This document shows, one piece after another, positions 59,071 through 64,000 of a DNA stretch of 64,000 nt. A model generated the notes under the pieces. It was not told the origin of the DNA and made no database searches. It was given only the letters and a program-made list of their open reading frames with translations. This DNA is from Methanosphaerula subterraneus (GTDB taxonomy: Archaea > Halobacteriota > Methanomicrobia > Methanomicrobiales > Methanospirillaceae). The position numbers and the translations under genes are program-made. The number at the start of each line of letters is the position of its first letter. Positions within the stretch are counted from its first letter, which is position 1. Location of the stretch: positions 2,294,001 to 2,358,000 of the forward strand of contig NZ_CP170508.1 of NCBI RefSeq assembly GCF_052055875.1. Direction: 5' to 3'.

Positions 59071-60852
59071 TCAGGCCGGGAGATCAGAACGCTCTGACCC
59101 GGCACCGGAGGCTGGCACCGCATCGGATCCCTCTCCCCGGTCTCCTCCGGGATGATGCCGGGTTCGGTACCGGCCGGGAGGCACCCGGATCTCGAACTGC
59201 GCCCCGACTCCCGGGATCCCGGTCTCTGCGATCGTCATCCCGGTGATCGAGAGGATCTCGCGGGCGAGGAAGAGGCCGAGGCCGGTGTTGCTGCCGTACT
59301 CGCGTTCGAAGATCCGCTCCTTACAGTCATCGGGCACCCCGGCCCCGTCGTCTTCGCAGACGATCGTGAGGCCGGCCGGACCGGTCCTGGCGGAGAGGAG
59401 GATCTCGGTGACTCTCCCCCCGTGCCGGACCGCATTCTCAAAGAGGGTGCTGATCACCTTCTCGAGCAGCGGATCGGCGAGCACCTCGATATCTGGGAGA
59501 AGATTGCTGATCTGCACCTCCCCGAGCGCCACCTCTGCAACTGCCCTCCCCGGAAGACTCCGAAGGTCGGTCCATATCGGGGCCGATGTGCCGATCGCCT
59601 GGTAGTCGCGCATGAAGATGACCATCTCTCTGACCCGGCCGGTGGCATCCAGCACCTTCTCCACCGTATCGATCTGTGGTGCTGTCATTCCGTCCTCGCG
59701 GAGCAGGTCCAGGTACCCGTCGATCACCACCAGCTGGTTGCTGATATCGTGCCTGGTGATCGCCGAGATGAGCGCGAGCTGCCGGTTGGCCACCTCGAGT
59801 TCGTCGGTCTGCCACAAGAGCGACTCCTCGGTCTGCCGCCATGGGCTGATATCCCGAATCAGCAGCACCGAGCCCGCCGGCCGGGCGCTCTCATCCCCGA
59901 GGGGGATCACCTCGAAGGTGACGTGCTGATCACCATGCCTGACCTCCTCCTTAACCCCAGGACAGGCGTGTCTGAGGATCCCGGGCAGCTCCGGGAACCG
60001 CTCGGTCAGATCTGCCGCCGGTCGGCCGATCCCGTCGCCTGGAGCGAGGCCGAGCACCGCTTCTGCGGCCGGGTTCACCTCGGTGACCCGTCCCAGGTCG
60101 TCGACCACCATCACCCCGACCGGAATCTTCTGGAGGATGACCGAGTGGGCTATCGGGATCAGGTCGAAGAGTCGGAATGAGAAGATCCCAATGGTGAATG
60201 CCACAGCGGTGATGATGAGGGCGTAGGGGGCCAGGTCCAGGTGCGGGACCGGGGAGAGGCCGATGAGGTACAGGATGGAGGCGACGAAGGGGGCGAACAA
60301 CCCGATCCCCATGATCAGGATCTGCCTTCTGTACAGCGGCCGGGTGCTTCTGTGGTATGCCCGCACGAGCAGTCCTGTCGCGACAACCATCCCAATGTAC
60401 TGGTAGCATGCATTGAGATAGTATCCCGGTCCCGGGGTGAAGACCAGGCGTGGAAACGGTGCCGAGGTGTCGACACCGACGGTAAGGTAGTGGAGGGGAC
60501 TCTGCGTCAGGACTAGGATGAGGGTGATCACCGGAATGATTGAAAGGACGGCGAGGAGCGCCGGCGAGAGACGACGGGTCCGATCGATGTATCCGAGCAC
60601 CACGATCATCAGCAGGGACGGGATCGACGCGATCCCCACGTACTCGATCTTGACCCAGAAGAGTATCCCGGCCAGGTCACTGCTGGCCAGTTCCATCCCG
60701 GCTCCACCGATGTACAGGGTGATCGCGAACAGGAGGAGGAGAACCCCGGTGACACTGCTGATTGCCCGGCGGCGATCCCATCCAGTGTAGGCAGCGAGGA
60801 GAGCGGTGACGATGGCTGCTGCGAACAGGAAGATGGAGTACCCGGGGATCAT
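59071..60852 (-). CDS. 7TM-PAS histidine kinase, tandem copy 1
   Basis: A 593-residue membrane sensor kinase. Seven predicted helices fill residues 1-235 (histidine-kinase N-terminal 7TM type; STRPLYRRQILIMGIG in the middle). A short PAS domain (about 245-355; VILQKIPVGVMVVDDLGRVT) follows, then a methanogen-type dimerisation domain with phospho-His in ISAITRHDISNQLVVIDGYL, and HATPase_c (NAVRHGG, EDDGAGVPDDCKE, SNTGLGLFLARE). The C-terminal tail after RYRTRHHPGG is longer and different from copies 2 and 3. It begins a cluster of three such genes. No response regulator is adjacent; the nearest is at 50.8 kb. Confidence 0.92.
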   Translation of the reverse strand: MIPGYSIFLFAAAIVTALLAAYTGWDRRRAISSVTGVLLLLFAITLYIGGAGMELASSDLAGILFWVKIEYVGIASIPSLLMIVVLGYIDRTRRLSPALLAVLSIIPVITLILVLTQSPLHYLTVGVDTSAPFPRLVFTPGPGYYLNACYQYIGMVVATGLLVRAYHRSTRPLYRRQILIMGIGLFAPFVASILYLIGLSPVPHLDLAPYALIITAVAFTIGIFSFRLFDLIPIAHSVILQKIPVGVMVVDDLGRVTEVNPAAEAVLGLAPGDGIGRPAADLTERFPELPGILRHACPGVKEEVRHGDQHVTFEVIPLGDESARPAGSVLLIRDISPWRQTEESLLWQTDELEVANRQLALISAITRHDISNQLVVIDGYLDLLREDGMTAPQIDTVEKVLDATGRVREMVIFMRDYQAIGTSAPIWTDLRSLPGRAVAEVALGEVQISNLLPDIEVLADPLLEKVISTLFENAVRHGGRVTEILLSARTGPAGLTIVCEDDGAGVPDDCKERIFEREYGSNTGLGLFLAREILSITGMTIAETGIPGVGAQFEIRVPPGRYRTRHHPGGDRGEGSDAVPASGAGSERSDLPA

Positions 60853-60957
60853 AGCAGACCGATAAGAAGGTCATCGCCTGATCGTATAACCGATCCGGTG
60901 CATTCAAAACAGGGAAAAACCTGCCGAACCTTTCTTTTTTACTTCTCTGTGCACCCT
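60853..60957 (-). promoter_or_regulatory. Promoter region of 7TM kinase copy 1 (homologous to that of copy 2)
   Basis: The minus-strand CCGGATCGGTTATACGATC block (complement of about 60883-60901) corresponds to CCGGATCGGTTTATATGATC before copy 2. The spacing from the ATG is nearly equal, and the downstream bases are also alike. The TATA element is weaker here (GTTATACG). Confidence 0.5.
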
Positions 60958-62700
60958 TCAGGCCAGGCTCTCAGCGCCCTCTCCATAGTCTCCTCCTGGA
61001 TGGACCCGTGTTCTGTACCGGCCGGGAGGCACCCGGATCTCGAACTGTGCCCCGACTCCCGGGATCCCGGTCTCTGCGATCTTCATCCCGGTGATCGAGA
61101 GGATCTCGCGGGCAAGAAAGAGGCCGAGGCCGGTGTTGCTGCCGTACCCGCGTTCAAAGATCCGTTCCTTTCTGTCCTCTGCCACTCCGGCCCCGTCGTC
61201 CTCACAGACGAATATCAGCCCTGACGGATCGGTCCTGGTGGAGAGGAGGATCTCGGTGACCGTCGCTCCGTGCCGGACCGCATTCTCAAAGAGGGTGGCG
61301 ATCACCTTCTCGAGCAGCGGATCGGCGAGCACCTCGATATCAGGGAGAAGATTGCTGATCCGCACCTCCCCGAGCGCCACCTCTGCGGCCGCCTTCCCAG
61401 GAAGGCTCCGAAGGTCGGTCCATACCGGGGCCGATGTGCCGATCGCCTGGTAGTCATGCATGAAGGTGACCATCCGTCTGACCCGGCCGGTGGCGTTCTG
61501 GACCTGCTCCACCACCCCGGTCTGGACTGGTGTCATCTCGTCCTCGCGGAGCAGGTCCAGGTATCCGTCGACCACCACCAGCTGGTTGCTGATGTCGTGC
61601 CTGGTGATCGCCGAGATGAGCGCGAGCTGCCGGTTGGCCACCTCGAGTTCGTCGGTCCGTCGCCGAAGCGACTCCTCCGCCTGTCGCCAGAGCGTAATAT
61701 CCCGGATCAGCAGCACCGATCCAGCCGGTTGATCCCCCTCCTTCCCGAGGGGGACCACCTCGAAGGTGAAATGCTGGTCGTCGTGCCTGACCTCCTCCTC
61801 AACCCCTGGCCGGGCGTGCCTGAGGATCCGGGGCAACTCCGGGAACCGCTCGGTCAGATCTGCCGCCGGCCGGCCGATCCCCTCGTCTGGAGCGAGGCCG
61901 AGCGCCGCTTCAGCGGCCGGGTTCACCTCGGTGACCCGTTCCAGGTCGTCGACCACCATCACCCCGACCGGGATCTTCTGGAGGATGACTGAGTGGGCTA
62001 TTGGGATCAGGTCGAAGAGCCGGAATGAGAAGATCCCGACGGTAAACGCCGTTGCGGTGATGACGAGAGCGAACGGGACCAGGTCCAGGTGCGGGATCGG
62101 GGAGAGGCCGGCGAGGTACAGGATGAAGGCGACGAACGGGGCGATCGCCCCGATCGCCATGATCAGAACCTGCCTTCTATACAGTGGCCGGGTGCTTCTG
62201 CGGTACGCCCACACGAGCAGCGCGGTCCCGACCAGCTGCGACATGAACAGGTAACTTGAATTGACGAAATACCAGAGCCCCGGGGTGAAGACCAGGCGTG
62301 GAAACGGTGCCGAGGTGTCGACACCGACGGTATGGTAGTGGAGGGGATTCTGCGTCAGGACCAGCGCGAGGGTGATCACCGGGATCACCGAGAGGACGGC
62401 GAGAACGGCCGGGGAGATGTGTCGGTTCAGGTCGGCGTACCCGAGCACCACAATCAGGAGCAGGGGTGGGATCCATGCAATCCCGAGGTACTGGACCTTG
62501 CTCCAGAAGAGCATGCCGGCCAGAGTACTGCTGGCCAGTTCCATCCCGTATCCACTGATATACAGGGTGATGGCGATGAGGAGGAGGACAATCCCCATGG
62601 CACTGCTGATCATCTGCCGGCGGTGCCACCCCGTAAAAGCGGCGAGGAGGGCAGTGATAACGGCTGCAGCGATGAGAAAGACGGAGTACCCGGTGATCAT
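60958..62700 (-). CDS. 7TM-PAS histidine kinase, tandem copy 2
   Basis: A 580-residue paralogue of copy 1 with the same order: seven helices (1-235), PAS (about 245-355), methanogen-type dimerisation domain (ISAITRHDISNQLVVVDGYL) and HATPase_c (NAVRHGATVTEILLSTRTD, EDDGAGVAEDRKE). Large parts are almost identical to its neighbours, notably EESLRRRTDELEVANRQLAL and the HATPase region. Differences concentrate in the extracytoplasmic loops and helix starts, as expected if ligand specificity diverged while signalling was kept (inference). Adjacent to copy 3 by about 96 bases. Confidence 0.92.
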   Translation of the reverse strand: MITGYSVFLIAAAVITALLAAFTGWHRRQMISSAMGIVLLLIAITLYISGYGMELASSTLAGMLFWSKVQYLGIAWIPPLLLIVVLGYADLNRHISPAVLAVLSVIPVITLALVLTQNPLHYHTVGVDTSAPFPRLVFTPGLWYFVNSSYLFMSQLVGTALLVWAYRRSTRPLYRRQVLIMAIGAIAPFVAFILYLAGLSPIPHLDLVPFALVITATAFTVGIFSFRLFDLIPIAHSVILQKIPVGVMVVDDLERVTEVNPAAEAALGLAPDEGIGRPAADLTERFPELPRILRHARPGVEEEVRHDDQHFTFEVVPLGKEGDQPAGSVLLIRDITLWRQAEESLRRRTDELEVANRQLALISAITRHDISNQLVVVDGYLDLLREDEMTPVQTGVVEQVQNATGRVRRMVTFMHDYQAIGTSAPVWTDLRSLPGKAAAEVALGEVRISNLLPDIEVLADPLLEKVIATLFENAVRHGATVTEILLSTRTDPSGLIFVCEDDGAGVAEDRKERIFERGYGSNTGLGLFLAREILSITGMKIAETGIPGVGAQFEIRVPPGRYRTRVHPGGDYGEGAESLA

Positions 62701-62796
62701 AGCAGACAGATGGTATGGTCATCGCGAGATCATATAAACCGATCCGGTACGTTCCTAGCAGAGAAACACTGCCGGTCCTTCCTTTTGCAGATCAGT
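62701..62796 (-). promoter_or_regulatory. Promoter of 7TM kinase copy 2
   Basis: On the minus strand GATCGGTTTATATGATCTC (complement of about 62726-62744) is a good TATA box about 35-40 bases before ATG 62700. The arrangement is shared with the gap at 60.85-60.96 kb, showing that promoter and gene were duplicated together. Confidence 0.55.
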
Positions 62797-64000
62797 TCAC
62801 CCATCAGGCCGGGGCGTCAGCACCCTCTCTGTAATCTCCTTCGGGACGGACCCGTGTCTGTACCGGCCGGGAGGCACCCGGATCTCGAACTGTGCCCCGA
62901 CTCCTGGGATCCCGGTCTCTGCGATCGTCATCCCGGTGATCGAGAGGATCTCGCGGGCGAGGAAGAGGCCGAGGCCGGTGTTGCTGCCGTACCCGCGTTC
63001 GAAGATCCGTTCCTTTCTGTCCTCTGCCACTCCGACCCCGTCGTCCTCGCAGACGATCGTGAGGCCGGCAGGACTGGTCCTAGCGGAGAGGAGAATCTTG
63101 GTGACTCTCCCCCCATGCCGGACCGCATTCTCAAAGAGGGTGGCGATCACCTTCTCGAGCAGCGGATCGGCCAGCACCTCGATATCAGGGAGAAGATTGC
63201 TGATCCGCACCTTCCCGAGCGCCACCTCTGCGGCCGCCTTCCCCGGAAGGCTCCGAAGGTCGGTCCATACCGGGGCCGATGTGCCGATCGCCTGGTAGTC
63301 ACGCATGAAGGTGACTATCCGCCCGACCCGGTCGGTGGCGTTCTGGACCTGTTCCACCACCCCGGCCTGTGGTGTGGTCATCCCGTCCTCGTGGAGCAGG
63401 TCCAGGTATCCGTCGACCACCACCAGCTGGTTGCTGATATCGTGCCTGGTGATCGCCGAGATGAGTTCGAGCTGCCGGTTAGCCACCTCGAGTTCGTCGG
63501 TCCGTCGCCGAAGCGACTCCTCCGCCTGTCGCCAGAGGGTGATATCCCGGATCAGCAGCACCGATCCCGCTGGCTGCTCCCCCTCGTCCCCGAGAGGAAC
63601 CACCTCGAAGGTGAAGTGCTGGTCGTCGTGCCTGACCTCCTCCTCAACCCCTGGCCGGACGCGCCTGAGGATCCCGGGCAACTCCGGGAACCGGTCGGTC
63701 AACGCTGCCGCCGGCCGGCCGATCCCGTCGCCTGGAGCGAGGCCGAACGCCGCTTCAGCGGCCGGGTTCGCCTCGGTGACCCGTTCCAGGTCGTCGACCA
63801 CCATCACCCCGACCGGAATCCGTTGGAGGATGACCGAGTGAGCGAACGGTGTCAGGTCGAAGAGCCTGAATGAGAAGATCCCGATGGTGGACGCCACGGC
63901 GGTGATGAAGAGAGCGAACGGTGTCAGGTCCATGTGCGGGACCGGGGAGAGGCCGGCGAGGTACAGGATGAAGGCGATGAACGGGGCGACCATCCCGATC
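62797..64000 (-). CDS. 7TM-PAS histidine kinase, tandem copy 3 (cut by window end)
   Basis: The 5' part lies beyond the window; the visible 400 codons start within the membrane helices (FIAFILYLAGLSPVPHMDL) and continue through PAS (ILQRIPVGVMVVDDLERVT), dimerisation domain (LISAITRHDISNQLVVVDGYL) and HATPase_c (EDDGVGVAEDRKE, SNTGLGLFLAREIL). It is closely similar to copy 2, including the VRHDDQHFTFEVVPLGDEG stretch. The methionine at 63993 is internal. The array may continue past the window. Confidence 0.92.
   Translation of the reverse strand, partial: IGMVAPFIAFILYLAGLSPVPHMDLTPFALFITAVASTIGIFSFRLFDLTPFAHSVILQRIPVGVMVVDDLERVTEANPAAEAAFGLAPGDGIGRPAAALTDRFPELPGILRRVRPGVEEEVRHDDQHFTFEVVPLGDEGEQPAGSVLLIRDITLWRQAEESLRRRTDELEVANRQLELISAITRHDISNQLVVVDGYLDLLHEDGMTTPQAGVVEQVQNATDRVGRIVTFMRDYQAIGTSAPVWTDLRSLPGKAAAEVALGKVRISNLLPDIEVLADPLLEKVIATLFENAVRHGGRVTKILLSARTSPAGLTIVCEDDGVGVAEDRKERIFERGYGSNTGLGLFLAREILSITGMTIAETGIPGVGAQFEIRVPPGRYRHGSVPKEITERVLTPRPDG

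Larger units (their letters stand above)
59071..64000 (-). repeat. Tandem array of three 7TM kinase genes with promoters
   Basis: Units of roughly 1.8 kb (59071-60957, 60958-62796, 62797 onward) repeat in the same orientation and include the upstream region. Third-position similarity is high across the PAS-to-HATPase half, which points to recent duplication or ongoing conversion. Confidence 0.8.

Noticed and set aside
62332..63873. 513-codon plus-strand frame opposite kinase copies 2 and 3
   Set aside because: Similar shadow frames appear at the same place opposite each kinase copy, which is expected for duplicated DNA; repetitive Asp/Arg/Pro content.
1..64000. CRISPR array to go with the Cas6b-like gene
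   Set aside because: No regularly spaced short repeats seen anywhere in the window.

Overview
The window is chromosomal DNA from a hydrogenotrophic methanogen of the order Methanomicrobiales. The evidence is a complete methyl-coenzyme M reductase operon (mcrBDCGA), followed on the same strand by the methyl-H4MPT:coenzyme M methyltransferase operon (mtr), together with hypusine-type eIF5A, archaeal TATA promoters, V4R- and PAS-rich regulators and high-GC coding sequence. The protein sequences resemble Methanosphaerula/Methanoregula-type organisms. That genus-level guess is from memory and was not tested.

1-13.5 kb is a core block. It holds the bacterial-type chaperone operon grpE(partial)-dnaK-dnaJ, a DUF169 gene, an inositol-monophosphatase-like/NAD kinase pair, eIF5A with agmatinase, and a carA-carB-argG-tRNA methyltransferase operon. 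13.6-24.4 kb is the energy block: mcrBDCGA, then mtrE-D-C-B-A-F-(A::G)-H. In place of mtrG there is a fusion of a complete second MtrA corrinoid domain to MtrG. Its DNA differs from mtrA at only four positions in 516, all silent.

24.7-28.6 kb is a tungstate uptake locus. TupB and TupC are divergent from a 629-residue lipoprotein that appears to join two unrelated tungstate-binding modules, a TupA type and a WtpA/ModA type, in one chain. Tungsten supply would feed the formylmethanofuran dehydrogenases of methanogenesis.

28.6-54.2 kb is an accessory zone. Very large PAS-domain sensors alternate with a decaying 31.3-39.5 kb segment. That segment contains a KGG-repeat stress protein, an exonuclease, two degraded CBM6 modules (one with TGA exactly where a tryptophan is expected), a secreted three-repeat dockerin-like protein, a YczE/MarR pair, a stand-alone Cas6b-like protein and several gene remnants. 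A membrane-anchored ComEC-type hydrolase, a ferredoxin, a zinc-ribbon membrane protein, MsrA, a YgjP-type metalloprotease and a candidate hairpin RNA follow.

54.3-58 kb contains an oxidative-stress pair, an F420H2-oxidase-type flavoprotein divergent from an MsvR-like V4R regulator. A perfect 10-bp direct repeat lies between them. A PAP2 phosphatase and a dolichol-kinase-like membrane protein follow. 58.1-59.0 kb holds an isochorismatase-family gene that looks foreign, next to the 3' end of tRNA-Leu(CAA). 59.1-64 kb is a tandem array of three closely related 7TM-PAS histidine kinases, the last cut by the window end. I saw no CRISPR array, rRNA, insertion sequence or replication origin.
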